Assembly (NCBI GenBank): GCA_025449115.1
Contig: JAHLKC010000038.1
Location: 1 to 64,000 of the forward strand
Origin: Chytridium lagenaria
Lineage: Eukaryota; Chytridiomycota; Chytridiomycetes; Chytridiales; Chytridiaceae
Direction of reading: 5' to 3'
Length of the DNA: 64,000 bases
The translations under genes were made by a program, and so were the position numbers. The notes beneath the pieces are model-generated. The model ran no database searches. It had not been told where the DNA came from and was given only the letters and a program-made list of their open reading frames with translations. This document shows, one piece after another, positions 23,461 through 36,028 of the stretch; position 1 is the first letter of the stretch, and every line of letters starts with the position of its first letter.

Positions 23461-25309
23461 TGAAGGAGGAAAGGGAGGAAGAAGAGAAGAGGAAGAGGAA
23501 GAGGAAGAAGAAAAGTGAGACGTCATCTGCAGGTCATCTTCAACCATGTAAATTTTCATTTCATATTATCCCTCAGATGGACTGACGATGACTATGACGA
23601 TATTATTATAACTAGGAGGTCCACCTGATATTTTTTATCCTGTTATGGGGTGGGTGTTTTCAGCTCTTGCTTTGCTTTTTGGGGCAGCCTTTTTCATTAA
23701 TAAACTTTAATGTAAATACGACAACCATTCATCTTTAGAATGATATTTTATTCTATGATATCAACATGACGATATCCGTTTTCCCTGAAAAACTATATAG
23801 ATATATTGTACACTCGAAAAAGACATTACCCCATTGCTCATGCGCCATCACGCCTCCTCACGCTCCCTCATCGATGCGGGCATATCGGCATGACGACAAT
23901 ACCGAACCTCATTCACCTTACAAAACTACAAAAGAAAAACTAGGTACCAAGAAAAGAGGAACTCACAGAACCAAATAAACGCCACCATTACATCTTGATG
24001 ACGCGTGAAAATGTTGCTTTGGTGGCGAGGGCGTTGGTATGAAAGGAATGGCTGGGCCATCCTTGAGGTGTTTTGAAACAGGGGATGTATATAGTTGTCC
24101 ATTAAGGTGATAACTACGTTATTCGTGTTTCATTCTCACACGAGGTCTTTCAATGAGAGAGCTAATAGCGAGAGAGGATTGGGAATGGCGTTGTCCCAGG
24201 TTTCAAGGGGGCGTGAAACTTCCAAGGGATCCAAAAAGTCGTGGTCCTGTCTTATTATTATTTTAATTAAACAATAGCGCGCATAGGTAGTCACCTTTTC
24301 GGCGTGGCTCACCTCACTGTTCTCCCTTATCTTTTTTTTTCCTTTAATAAAAATTAAGGGGAGCTCCTGCCCAACACCTAATCAGATATTAAATTAATTA
24401 ATTTTAAGGGGAACTCACCCTCGGGCTTTTTTTGTTTCAAAAATGAAACGTGTTTCGGATGAATTCAAAAACGGATCATTTTAATTATTATTTATTATTT
24501 TTTTGCCCTTATGTCGTCGTGTGCATGCTTGGTGATACAAAACCATGCTGACAATTCTTATTAAAACTTTTATGAGTGTCGGCCCGATATCATCCATATT
24601 TTCCGGAAATAAATAAAAGCCTTTTCGGTGATTTTACGTACAGATAAAGCCCTTTGGTTCTATTTATCTGACTAATTATTTATTTCATTCATAATGATGG
24701 TGTGTACATCTCGCGACATTTAGATATCATCAGCCCATTTCTGTTCGAGGGCGTTGGGGGTTAAGACTTTCCTGAGACCGCGCCTCTCAACTCTGGTCCG
24801 TCTGTTTTCATCATCATCGGATACTTGTTTAGACGGATCGCGTTTATGGCTGAGAAAAAGTATCGGCGGTGTGTAAAGTGCATGTAAAGTTGTAACAAAA
24901 AGGTTATCATTAAACCGCGCACTGGTAGAGCAGGGACTATCTCTACACCATTATCTTGAAGTTGATTGCAAACAAGATGTTTTCCACATCACCATAGATG
25001 TACACGTGTCATCACCCCAAATCAAATGGATCGCATTACGTATAAAGTCCTGTTAACTCCTTAGACTTGTTTCCAATCTCGTGCTTCCTCCTCGACATAC
25101 TCAATATTCAAAAACAGATAAAGCCATCCCAGAAGTTCACAAAAGCACAGCCCCATGACAGCTTCAAGCTTACCGCCAAACTTCTAATAGAACGGCCAAA
25201 CTTTTACATAAAACCTCACACATCACATGTACCGCTCAAAGAAAAAGGTAACCGTATACACTATATTTTTCCAACCAAAAACAAACGCAAAAAACAAGTT
25301 TTCATTAAA

Positions 25310-28001
25310 TCACCCACTCGGATCCTCTTCCGCATAAGGCGGCGGATCCACAAGCCCCACCCTCGTCACCTCAATCCCAGGTGGCGGCGACTCTGGGGGC
25401 AAATAAACCGGCAACGGCTCCCCCTCACTCCCATACCGTCGTCCATCCCACCCCGCTAAAACCGGTATCTGTTCATCAACATAACCAGAGGAATGATTGT
25501 TCGTCGTGTTGGTCGCCAACGCCCACAAATACGCAACAGTCCCCAAAAGACATCCCACAATCCCCATCGCAACCACAACACCGAGACTGATCCCAAGAAC
25601 CGCGAGAAGCGACCAGAGCGGCCAAAAGGCGGTCCATGAGGCTTCGCGGGGGAGGATGGTGAGGGTGAAATGGATCGAGGAGGGGTCGAGGGTGCCTTCT
25701 TCGTCGGTGGTGAAGGTGGGATCTTGTGGGGTGAGGAGGGAGGGTGGGGGCGTGGATGGGGAGGAGGGGATGGGGATGGATCGACCGGCGCCGGAACCGC
25801 CTGACGTACCAGAGGGGGCTTCGGGGGGTACGAGGAGAATGTGGATGGGGAAAGGGATATCGGAATTGGATGCGGGGGCGTCGGGGAGTTTAAAGAGGCA
25901 TCGAGGGAGGACGGATGGGGATGGTGATGATGGGGAGGAAGGATGGGTTGCGTGGATGAGGCATTTGGAAATGGGTTGGTTGTTGGGATCGTCTAGGGAG
26001 TAAGTAAGGAGATTCAGGGAGTAGTGGACAGTGCCAATTGCAGAGTTTGATCGCCAGGCCAGCTGGGGAACTATAGAAAGGAATGAGTAAAGTCCAAGCA
26101 AAGTAATAAATAAATAAATAAATAAAAAAACTATGATATCAACCGAGAACTTGGCATACAAAAAAACAAACCAGCACTCACTTAAAAACACAAAATAATA
26201 CACATCAGCCGGAACCCCTGTCAACGTAAAACTCCCCTTCTCCAAATTCACCAAATACGCCATTCTCAAATGCACAGGCGGCGTCAACCCCGACCTCCAA
26301 ATCCTAAACGCCGAAGTCGACCTCAACACCAGCAGCGTAGGCGATCCCATCCCCCCACCATTCCACCACATATCCTCCCGTGAGTCCACGTGGGTACATC
26401 AAAATCCCAGGTCACCGTCACATTGCTTCCAGGCAACATTTCCCACCTCATGGCAGAAAACGGGGATGCAAGGGGATGCTCCATGTCGGGGTATCGCATG
26501 TTGAGCTTTAAAGTACGGTTTGTGGTGATTCGGTGGGTAAGGGGTGGGAGGACGCCGGTGGGGAACAGGTAGGCAGAGACGGCGAGACCACGGTCGTCAA
26601 CGTCCGATGAGTCGGATGGAAACGGAGTGGTGGTATCGTCGGAAGGAATCGGGGTGGTATCCATGGTATTGATGGATGGTTGAGACGGTAACGGAATAGC
26701 GGCCATGGCTTCAATTTCTACTTGACTGAACCAGTAAGTGCTGATAGGTACGAGATGACGTTCGGATCCAGCCACAGTGATGATTTGGACACTCGTTTTT
26801 GGAAATAACGGCCATAGCGATGCGACCGCAAGTATCATTCCCACAACAACAAGTAAACACGGAATCAGCGAGCTGTAATTTTTATTTGTAAGTAAACACG
26901 AATAATAAAAGATACAAAAGGCACGCTGATAATAAAACTCACCAGCAGCTTTCAGCTTCCTCAGTATCGCTGTCAGCACCGCTAAATAGTCCCTGCAACA
27001 TGGATGGCTGAGAAGGCGACGGAGACCTTCCTCCACTCCCACTGCTCTCTCCCGTCAAAGGTGAAGCGGAAGAATCAAACAATGATTGATTCCTGCTGAA
27101 AAATCCCGCCATCCCACCACCACCACCACCGGCAGACCCTAGTAGCGGCGTTGTTTCATTTGAAGGCGCAGATGATGGCGCTGCTTGGCCGGTTTCAGCA
27201 TCAGGTGGCATCGACGTCTGCGTGGGGGTATCTGGGGATTGGAGTGGAAGATGTGCAATGTTCAGATCTGAAAATGACGAGTAGGTGGTGATGGGAGGAG
27301 ATGGGGTTGAGCTGCGGATGGTTGCTGGGACGGTTATTCTCGGTGGACATCCTGTGAGATTGCGATGGCTGTATCGAGACCTTGATGGAGAGAGAGAAGG
27401 CGCGGGTTGCGAGGAGGTGTGTGTGGATGAGGGAGTAGAGGAGGTTGAGCGTAAGGATTTGACCAGACGATGAAGCTGCTTACGGGCTTGCTGGTCGTGG
27501 GACAAGGTGATGGAAACGGGTATCGACGACGAAAAGGACAAGGAATTGGGTAGTTGCTGAGATTGTTGTTCATGAGATAAAGACATTGTGGAGTTTATGG
27601 ATGAATGTAGGTGAGCTTCGGTGACGAGAGGTAGGCTTGCGGGTGCGGGTCTTGCAGAAGGTGAATCGAAGGGCAGATATGACAAATGCGATGCAGCAGG
27701 CAAAGCATGGGCTGATTTTTAAAAAATGCTGCTGATGACTCGATACATCACTTGCTTCTGCGTTAAAGGTTTCTGATGGATGTTGATTGTTATCGTTTCT
27801 CCTTCTTCGTCGCGAATTCCGTAGAATTGGTATCATTGTAGTGGAGATCTCTGCCGATGAGCCAGGACGTGCAGACGACGAGGATTGGGGATTTGATTGA
27901 AGGTAATGCGAGTGCTGATGATGCTGGTGATGATGATGCAGTTGAGGTTGATGATGATAATGATGACGATTATGGAGAAGCGGCTCAAACTCGGTGGCCA
28001 T
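25310..28001 (-). CDS. two-pass membrane protein with large lumenal/extracellular domain
   Basis: Start ATG 28001 (MATEFEPLLHNRHHYHH); an acidic di-leucine-like EPLL at the very N-terminus and a second TTPLLG later are typical of endosomal or vacuolar sorting signals. A long Ser/Pro/His-rich cytosolic part follows, then an intron, the first span (SLIPCLLVVVGMILAVASLW, about 26825-26890), a beta-rich ectodomain with NVTVTWDFDVP, EDMWWNGGG and TLTGVPADVYYFVF, another intron near 26050-26190, then SNSAIGTVHYSLNLLTYSLD, a second span (LLAVLGISLGVVVAMGIVGC, about 25540-25600) and a tail with PPPY. The ectodomain layout recalls the membrane domain of APD-type RING proteins, but no RING is present. 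Frame changes near 27725 (A run) and 26395 (C run). Confidence 0.6.
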
Positions 28002-29132
28002 GAATGGATGGATGGATGAAGGGGTGTTGCTTCGATTTCAAAAATTATTCAATGAATAATCTCAACAAGAGCTCAGCTTTAGAAACATCGTGTTTGTAAG
28101 GGTTTTCGTGCCGTGTGGTGAAGGGATGGATTTTCTATTCTTGTGATAAGACCAGATGTACACATCATCGGTATTCTTGTTATATTTGCCAAGTGCAGGT
28201 TTCTCTTGTTCTCACAAACAAGGATGAACATGTTGATGTTGAAATGTTGATGACTTGCGCTGAGGTGGTATTGGATTGATAATGAATAAAATACATGCGC
28301 GTATGTATGTAATTCTATGTAATTATGTTGTGAGTTGATTCAGTGTGAATGCCAGTTTATTGTATGTGATGGATGACGGATGAATTAGAAAGATGTTATT
28401 TTATTTATGGATCGATGCATGGGATGGAGGGGCATTATAGTTTAGCAGGGAGTAATGTAAAAAACAACAACAAAAAAAACAACATATTTATTACACATTT
28501 ACATTAATACAGCTTTTTTTTATTTCTTTACGCTCCAATAGCGTGTTTAATATATAGTATTCCATAGCATAGTAACTCTATCTAACGACGATGACGGTGA
28601 AGTATTATTTTAGCCTCTAGCTCAAACCATCTTTAAAATTATACTCCACTCCGTCATTGCCGTAGTTGTCGTCGTCGTCGTCGTCGTCGTCGTCATCATA
28701 TGGGCAGCATGTCTCCTCACGTGTTATCGAGATCTCCTCTTGTTTGTTTCGTAGAACAAGGAAAAATTGATTCCTACTTTTTTTTGGTTTTTGTCCCATG
28801 TTCGGCTGCTAGAAGTAAGCGGTTACAAGCGATCCCTCAACCACACCACACCACAGCACACCTAATATCACCACACCACCCATCCATCCACTCACCTACC
28901 CACCCACACATCCATCCGCCAAACTTTTACCGCAACTGTGCTATCAATCTACCTCTCGTCATACCTCCTTCACCTTAGTCAACCTCACACGGCCACAACA
29001 ATCATAGCCATTCCTCTACCTAATAGGTCTTTCTCGCTTGACATTGGCAACACGTCATAAATATCCCACCTCCTCTTGGGACAATTATTTCAAACATTCC
29101 ACACACCATCTTCCACCACTCCCCCAAAAATA
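28002..29132. other. intergenic with (GTC)n and CA/CC-rich repeats
   Basis: No supported gene. (GTC)10 at about 28668-28697 and a CCA/CAC-rich stretch at 28840-28930. Confidence 0.55.
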
Positions 29133-31205
29133 ATGGCGATACTAGGAAACATTACAATGGTACTATCTTCTTTCTTCTGGAACGACCTTCCCCTCCTCCC
29201 CATCACCTTCATTACAACAAACTCCCCATCCTTTATTCCAACCGCATCCTCCACCCCCCTCCGCTTTCTTCTTAACACCCTCACATTCATCCTCTCAACC
29301 CTCTCTTCCCTCATTATCTACTCTTGCGCCATCATTGGGATCGCTGCCATCGTTTTTTTCCTAATCTCGACGCTTCAGAATGACAAGCATGGGAAAGAGG
29401 ATCCTGCTTCAAGAGGCGCGGCTGTGGCACCAAAAGCAGAGTTGGCGAATGGAAAGGTGAACGCTGCGACCGGGGATTTGGGGAAGGAAAAGGAGTCTGT
29501 GGAGGTTGGTACAAAGATGGCCGTGGTGAAGGGATCGGGTGAGGTGCCTTTGGCTGCGAAAGCCGATGCATTGGTTGTCGCTGGTATGTATATTTCTTGA
29601 CGTTTAATTAGCCCTGATTTCTATCTTCCTTTTTCATGTACTTTAAACATACATTCTAACTTTGTTTCTCTTTTTCTTTATAGCACACGAGGTCTCAAAG
29701 CCTGTTAAAAACGTCATTTCAGAAAAAGTGACATCAGCAGCCGTCAAAGGTAGAAACAGCCGTCATTCTTTTCCAGTCCTTACTTTTTCTTACATAAAAT
29801 CTCCCAGCCGCGGTCATGTTAAAACAAAGCCCCATCCCCGACCAACTCGCCACCCTCACCCACGCCACCCTCGTCGGCTACAACCGCGTCGACTCTGCCT
29901 TTGGTATCCAAGACCGTATTGTCAATCTCGGCCAAATGGTTGTTCGAGGCGGTGTCGTCGCCTCTGGGATCGCGGCCGCCGCCTTTCTCCGTGCAGGCGT
30001 CGCTTACCACCTCGCACCAGGATACAAGGAAACCCAGAATTCCACCTCTCTTACCCCGATTGACGCGGGAGATGGGAAGGGATCACCGGTGGTGAGGATT
30101 GTGAGAGTGGATATGATGCCCGGTGGGATGCCGCTCCCGGAAACCGTGGAGGTGTCGACGCAGACGGATCCATTGCTTTGTGGGGCGATTGTTCCACCCC
30201 CGAATTCACTGCAACATCCGGACGGCGTTCCGACCACCACAGTAGGGACAAGCCGTTCCCCGACGCTCTTTCAATCCGTGCTTCATAAATCTGCGACGGT
30301 GGCTACTGTGCTTCTTGCTTCGTCGTCGAATTATGTGTTTGGAGCGGAGACTACAAAGAAACTTATGGGGGAGGAGGAAACGGTTGCGTGTGGGAAGCCG
30401 TGTTGTATTGGAGAGGAGGGGGATGTGAGTCCTATAAGGAATTTGGTGGTGGGTGGGATTTATTATGCGACGACGTTGGAGACGTTGAGGAGAGTGCCTG
30501 GATCTAGACTTGCGAAATGGTTTTCGGAGACGAATAAGATGACGATGAAGGCGAATGGGGTGATGGCAAAAGATGGGACGCTATTTATCGATAGAGATGG
30601 TGAGTTTATTTTTCCTTTTCTTTTGATGTCATCCCGTTACCTTTTCTTAAAACTTCATATTTTCTTTTGTATTTGATGTTAATCGATTTGCTGCAGGCAC
30701 CCATTTCCGTCATATCCTCAACCACCTCCGCGGCCTCCCCCTCCCCCCAACCCTCACCTCCCGCGAAGTCCTCACCTCCCTCCGTTACGAAGCCGTCCAC
30801 TACGATCTCGTCGGTCTCGTTGTAGAAATCGACGAACGTCTCACCCACCTCGACCGTCACGACGCCGAACTCTCGCGTCATCGCCACATGGAGCTTCAAC
30901 GGGCCTCGGTGGCATCTTTGGGACCACGGTGGTAGCGTCCCGGAGTTGTTCACCGAGTCGTGAGGATACGTGGAGTGTGACGAGTGATGAGAGTTCGGGG
31001 ACGCTTGGGGAGACGTGTGGGGGGTGGGGGGTATCCGGCCTCTGTGGGGAGTGTGAGACGACGGAAAGAGGTGAGGGAGTGGGATGAGGGGGCTTTTTTG
31101 AGGGAGGTGAATGGGGTGGAGAAGTGGGAGTGGAAGGATTTGGCTGTGGGTGGGGTGAAGGTGGGAGCGGTTTTGGCGGTGATGGTGGCGTTTTGGGTAT
31201 CGTGA
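29133..31205 (+). CDS. membrane protein with KCTD-type BTB/T1 domain
   Basis: T1/BTB_2 domains tetramerise Kv channels and, in KCTD proteins, make oligomeric adaptors. Start ATG 29133 (MAILGNITMVLSSFFW). Exons: 29133-29583, 29684-29749, 29808-30599 and 30697 onward, all with clean GT-AG ends. Near the N-terminus a membrane span (SLIIYSCAIIGIAAIVFFLI) is followed by a Lys/Ala-rich linker and a hydrophobic patch (GGVVASGIAAAAFLRAGVA). The T1 domain starts at about 30435: RNLVVGGIYYATTLETLRRV, then AKWFSE, TLFIDRDGTHFRHILNHLRG split by the last intron, and LRYEAVHYDLVGLVVEIDER, matching VGG..F.TT..TL / FIDRDG..F..IL..LR / E..YY.L..L. After a stop at 30933 the protein-like frame resumes (SREDTWSVTSDESS) and ends with WKDLAVGGVKVGAVLAVMVA at 31205, a possible tail anchor, so one frame change is assumed. 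Confidence 0.7.
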
Positions 31206-32050
31206 TATTGTGTTCATTTGATGCGTTTTGCTGCTGAAGTATCTCCTCCTTTTTTCTTGTGGAAATCTCGGTCATGTGTCATCCTCTTTTTTTTTTTTTT
31301 TTTTGCTTTTGTATTGTATGGAAATGAAGAGTTGGGAGGTAGTTGTTCATGTATTATTTTTTTTTTAAAAAGTTGTTACCAGAAAACCCAAACTTCCCCC
31401 CCCCCCCTTCCAATATTCCCGTTTGCAAATTTCCCCAACCTCCTAACAGCGTCGCGATTTTTTTTTTTTTTTGTTCCTGTTGCTCGTCATATGAGTATGG
31501 ATTATAAGAAAATAACATGTAGTGGTTAGAATCATGAATACTCTTTTATTATTTTTTGAGATAATGTTTTTAGGATAGTAGAATAAGCGTAACGACGTGC
31601 ATCTTTGAAGATGTGGTTATAGACCACGACGCCCTATTTTTCTTTTCCTATATATGCAAGATTTGACAGGTTCCGTCGTCACTCTCAACAAATCACCCCA
31701 TATTTTCGTCACCATGCGTGACCCTTCCTTGCACAACGAAATTGAGATTTTTGTAATTTGCGCAACCGGTGGTTGCGCAGCGTCTACTTCATTTACGTAT
31801 TTACATATTACCTGTTTTGTGCCTTGTGGTTTTCTTGCTTTTTCCTTCTTCCAAAAGAAACCTGCCTCAACCAACAACATCCATCAAACACCATTGCATC
31901 CTCTCATCAGCTTTGAAGAAAAGAAGAGTCCGTCATCTCCATACGTCCTCAACCCGATTCATTAAGATAGAAGAGGTGGGAGGGGGTTACAACCACCTCA
32001 CCACAACCCTTTCTTGAGGAACTTGACAGTAAAACCAAGCACCATTTGCA
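31206..32050. other. intergenic, T/A-run rich
   Basis: No supported gene. T-runs of 15 or more near 31290 and 31460, a C-run at 31397-31407, and the presumed promoter of the next gene. Confidence 0.5.
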
Positions 32051-32922
32051 ATGATGGCCTCCACACATGCATCCGTCGCCCCTTCCGCAGAACCTCCATC
32101 CCATCTCACCCCTCCCCCCACCGAACCACATCAACCTCTTACTCCACCCCCCCGCACCCAATCTGCCACCTTCACCCTTCCCTACCACGCAGCCATTGCC
32201 GGCGTCGATCCCTCCACCCTCCACCCCCCCTCCAACGTCAACGTCCCCCTAGACTCTGACAGCGAACCCCCCTCCTACAGCACCCAACCTCAACAGATCA
32301 TCGCACCTCTAGCATCAAAAAACCACAACCCCTCAGTCTCGTCATCCCACGTCCATCCTCAACCCTCCCATCCCAACAACCCCCCTTCTTCCCACCCCCA
32401 AACTCTCCACAATCCGCCGAATCCGCACCCGCCACCGTCGTGTATGCCACACAACCCGTCCCAAGCGTCGCGCAGTCTAAAGGATTCAGTGTGTTTATGG
32501 ATCGTCTCCGAAAACCTAAAGAAGACCTCCCTCCACCCCCTCCCGCAAAAGACCCATCACAGCACCACGAACCGAATCTTCCACAACAAGGTGGACTTGC
32601 GAAAAGTCGGAGGAGGTTCTCGTTTTTACCAACCGGTGGGGGGGGGGGTTTAAGGTGTTTAAGGGGAAGGGGGAGGCTCAGCGTCATCAGACTCTTCCGT
32701 CGACACCTGCGACGGGGGAGTGCCGCCGTTGTTTGGATATACGGCACAGGGGGCTGGACAGATGCAGATGGGGCAGGGGCAGGGGGAGGGTTGCAGCAGG
32801 GGTATTCGGTGGGGAGGGCGGTACCTGTGATGCCAATGCAGCAGGGTGGGAATGGACCGGTGGCGGTGTATTCGAATCCTGTGGTGTATCAGCAGGGCCA
32901 GCATCAAGGTCCGCGTGGGTGA
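32051..32922 (+). CDS. Pro-rich hypothetical protein
   Basis: Not recognised. From ATG 32051 (MMASTHASVAPSAEPPSHLT) the reading is Pro/His/Ser-rich, with SDSEPPSYSTQP (a PPxY-like motif). After a C-run change near 32390-32440 the frame continues with GFSVFMDRLRKPKEDLPPPP and RRRFSFLPTGGGG, and after further changes in a G run near 32640 ends in a Gln/Gly/Val-rich tail (NPVVYQQGQHQGPRG) at 32922. No membrane span or catalytic motif. Low sequence complexity makes the family hard to see; intrinsic disorder is likely. Confidence 0.45.
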
Positions 32923-33978
32923 TGATCATTTTCTTGTTTTCGCGGGTTTGTTTTTTTTTTACAAACACAAGTTTTACCGTTTTTTTTTAAAAGATCTCTT
33001 TTTTTTTTTTTCTTTTATGGCAAGCATCCCGATAGTGTGTTTTGTTTTTGTTTTTGTTTTTCATTCTCTATATAACGGGGACATTGTATTTCGTTTTTTA
33101 TTATTGCTACCCTGTTATTTGGGATTTGTAGGTAGGAGAAGGAGGGGGATAATTTTTAAAGATTATTTTTACTTTTTTCGTTTGTTTCTGTTGTTGATGG
33201 TGATGGGTGGTGGGTTGGTGTTGTTGTTTAATGAAGGTTTGGGTGTCATGGTGTTTTGTTTTTTTTTGCAATGAATAGTTTTTGTGGAGGGTAGGAGTGG
33301 ATGTTGGGATGTTTGTTATTGGTGAATGAATGAATGGATAATAAATAAAACGGTGAACAAGGAAACAGTCGTTAGTAATGTTGTGGTATGGAATGGAAGT
33401 ATGATGTGTGGTCTCTTAGTATAGAATGTTATGGAATGTTATGGAATGTTATAATGGATGTGTGTATGGAATGTTATGGAATATAAATATTATATAATAA
33501 TAAACAGAGATTAATAAATAAATAAATACACGTTCACAAACAAGTTGGTAAATATATTTAATAAATATGCATTATGTACTTGTGTACACTGCAAGGGCTC
33601 ACGTCTATATATATTATTATATATTAATAATAGTATTTATGAAGGAAGGGCTGCTCCACTCCACTCTATAATAAATATAATAGGTATCATGGTTCATGAC
33701 TCATGACTCATTGGATATCATCATTACCTAATATGTATATTATTATTATTGTTATTATTATATATTAAAGAAAACCTTATCGCAACAAAGTGTCGTCATT
33801 AGTTACACACTATGTTGGATCCAAGCCACAGGAATATATTTATGAGAGTATTTAATTTAATATTTATTATTTATTATACATCTTATTATAAGAGTATTAA
33901 AAGGACTTGACCATCCCCCTTCCACCTTGTTTTTTTATTTTCTTATTCTATTACTATATAAATATTATTAGATAAAGA
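32923..33978. other. intergenic, T-rich then AT-rich
   Basis: No supported gene. Contains a short tandem repeat of gttatggaat (about 33425-33485) and AT-rich sequence to the next start codon. Confidence 0.55.
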
Positions 33979-36028
33979 ATGACTACAGAGAACTTGACGG
34001 TATCAGTGGATACATCATCATCATCATCATCAGCATCATCACCATCAGCCGTCATGGATCATTCTAAAGGATCAACTACTACTACAACTACTACTACTGC
34101 TACTACTACTACTGCTACTACTTCCTCTACTACAACATCGGGAGAAGGTCTTATCCCCTCGTTTCTTCACAGCATCGCCGCAACTCTCAGTCCCCTCTTC
34201 ACTCCCATGAAACCACCCTCCCCTCCCACTGCATCCCTCACCCCTCTCTCCCTCCCAGACTCCATCATCACTCCCACACCAAAACCCTTTATCCAAGAAC
34301 ATGGTGAAAAACTTCACCCCGATTACAGCATTGCACCGTCATTCGATCGTCTCTTTTCTACAGATCTTGGAGATGACGTGTTTTCCGATTTGACGTTGGA
34401 TGAGGCGGCCATGACAACTACCACTACTACCCGATTTTTGAGCGAGTACACAAAGGATGGACTTTTGAAGGAGTTGTCGTTGAATGGGATTCCAGAGGGT
34501 CTTAAGGCGTTGGGTTATACGTAAGTATCTATCTTTTTTTTGTATACTTTTATATCTACATATGCTCCTTTTTTTCTTTTTAGTCTTGTCATCCAATAAT
34601 TGTTTTTCGTTTTTGTTTTTACTACAAACTTATCAAACAAACACCCATTTCTTACAGCAAACCCGTCCTCCAACTCGACCTTACAGACCCCTTTGTCCAC
34701 CGCTCAACCCTCTCTGATCTTGCCCTTCTCGATGACCACGAAAACGATGCAAAAGCCAGATGGTCTCCACCTCCACTCCACTCCACCACATCCGAAAAAG
34801 ACGCAGACGACGATCATCTCCGTCCCCCTAAACCCCTTCACACCAGTCGCAGAAGATCGCCAAGTCCATTTATGAGTCGTCGACCCGCCTTCCCTTCTTT
34901 TGTGAAATCTCAATGGACGGCCATGACCTCTACGACAACCTTGGAGAATGTGCCCCACCCGAAATTCGATGTTAAGGATAGCAACTTTTTGATTGATGTG
35001 TTTGCGAGGAGGAAAAAGTTGAACGTGTTTGATGTCAAGGGGTATCAGGTACCAAAAACAATAGCTTCTCTCACTTGGGCGTCTCCGCTCTCATGGGCGT
35101 TTCTAACCTTTACTACGTATTTTTTTTGACATTATTAAGGAACTCGTGAAAATGTGCGCCGGCGAACCCCTCGACTCCACATTCTCCCCAACTCCCCACC
35201 CCTCCGTCCTCGCTCCCACAACAATCGAGCCTCTCCCAGACGTCACCCTCTCCCCCCTCCCAACCTCCACCGCCCTTCCCCAAAAACAACGCCAATACCA
35301 TCTCACCCCATCCACAGCGCCTCCCATCAAATCCTTCCTCGACTTTCACTTCCCCTCCCCATCCTCCGTCACCATCATCGAATGGACCTGCATGCAGAAT
35401 CCACGAGGAACCTGGAAACTCGATCGTCCACCCTGTCCAGGTCAGAAATACCCTGGTTTAGGGATTGGAAAGGCCTTTTCTGAAGGTCTCATCAATCTCG
35501 CGAAACAACATAAAAGAGATGCGTTGGTCACCGTCCCTGAACATGTTCACAATGCTGTGTTTTATTGGGTGTCAGGGTACAGGTTCTTGGAACCCGGATT
35601 CGAAGGATATTTCCAGGCTTTGTGTGGGTAACGTCACTCTTTTCCTTTTCCAGCTCTTTCCTGATTCCCCTCTAACCCCACTTTTAGAGGATTTACGTCA
35701 AGACATTGAAACCCACGGTATCGCCGCAGTCTCCTGGGCCTTCCACAACGGTCACGTCATGGACAAAGACGGTATCATAGAAATGTACGTCCCTCCCCCA
35801 TAATTTACCTAACGCTCCCACAGTTGGCACCCTCTTGAGCAAGCCATCCCAACATCATCACTCTTCAAAACCTATTTTGCCCACGCAGACTACAACCGCA
35901 TCGTTGAGGACTCAAGACTTTCCTTCCGGAATCGCCTTCATATTGATTGGGAAAAGGCGACAGAGATTCATCAGTATTCCGTGTTTTACTTGTTTGGGGA
36001 TGAGAGGAAGGAGACGCTTGAAAGTTGA
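33979..36028 (+). CDS. GNAT-like N-acetyltransferase domain protein
   Basis: GNAT enzymes transfer acetyl from acetyl-CoA to amines. Start ATG 33979; the N-terminus is poly-Ser and poly-Thr (TCA and ACT repeats). Exons: 33979-34520, 34658-35048, 35141 to about 35627, about 35688-35784, and 35824-36028; introns carry CTAAC-type branch sites. The third exon has the GNAT core: WTCMQNPRGTWKLDRP, then motif A PGLGIGKAFSEGLINLAKQH (pattern G-x-G-I-G-x-A), a beta strand DALVTVPEHVHNAVFYW and motif B GYRFLEPGF, the usual N..A...Y...GF. The exon 3/4 junction needs one G fewer at 35626-35628 to keep frame into DLRQDIETHGIAAVSWAFHN. The end is FYLFGDERKETLES. Substrate unknown; the long N-terminal part (about 400 residues) is unassigned. 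Confidence 0.65.

Larger units (their letters stand above)
22116..25309. other. gene-poor intergenic region
   Basis: No supported gene in 3.2 kb. It contains a GA-rich microsatellite upstream of the bHLH gene (22412-22462), an AT-rich near-palindrome (about 23421-23460) followed by a purine-only stretch (23461-23518), and scattered AT-rich runs. Confidence 0.55.

Noticed and set aside
24910..24985. tRNA-like sequence (ctggtagagcag)
   Set aside because: Only the D-arm resembles a tRNA; no TTCGA-type T-loop at the right distance and no acceptor stem pairing.
28617..28799. Asp-rich small protein on the minus strand
   Set aside because: The Asp run is only the translation of a (GTC)n microsatellite.
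31654..31965. Small plus-strand protein
   Set aside because: No start context, motif or family resemblance; lies in the presumed promoter of the Pro-rich gene.
35628..35653. Second 26-nt intron in the GNAT-like gene
   Set aside because: A 60-nt alternative ending at about 35687 has a TCTAAC branch site and needs only one extra G in a run, an error type common here.
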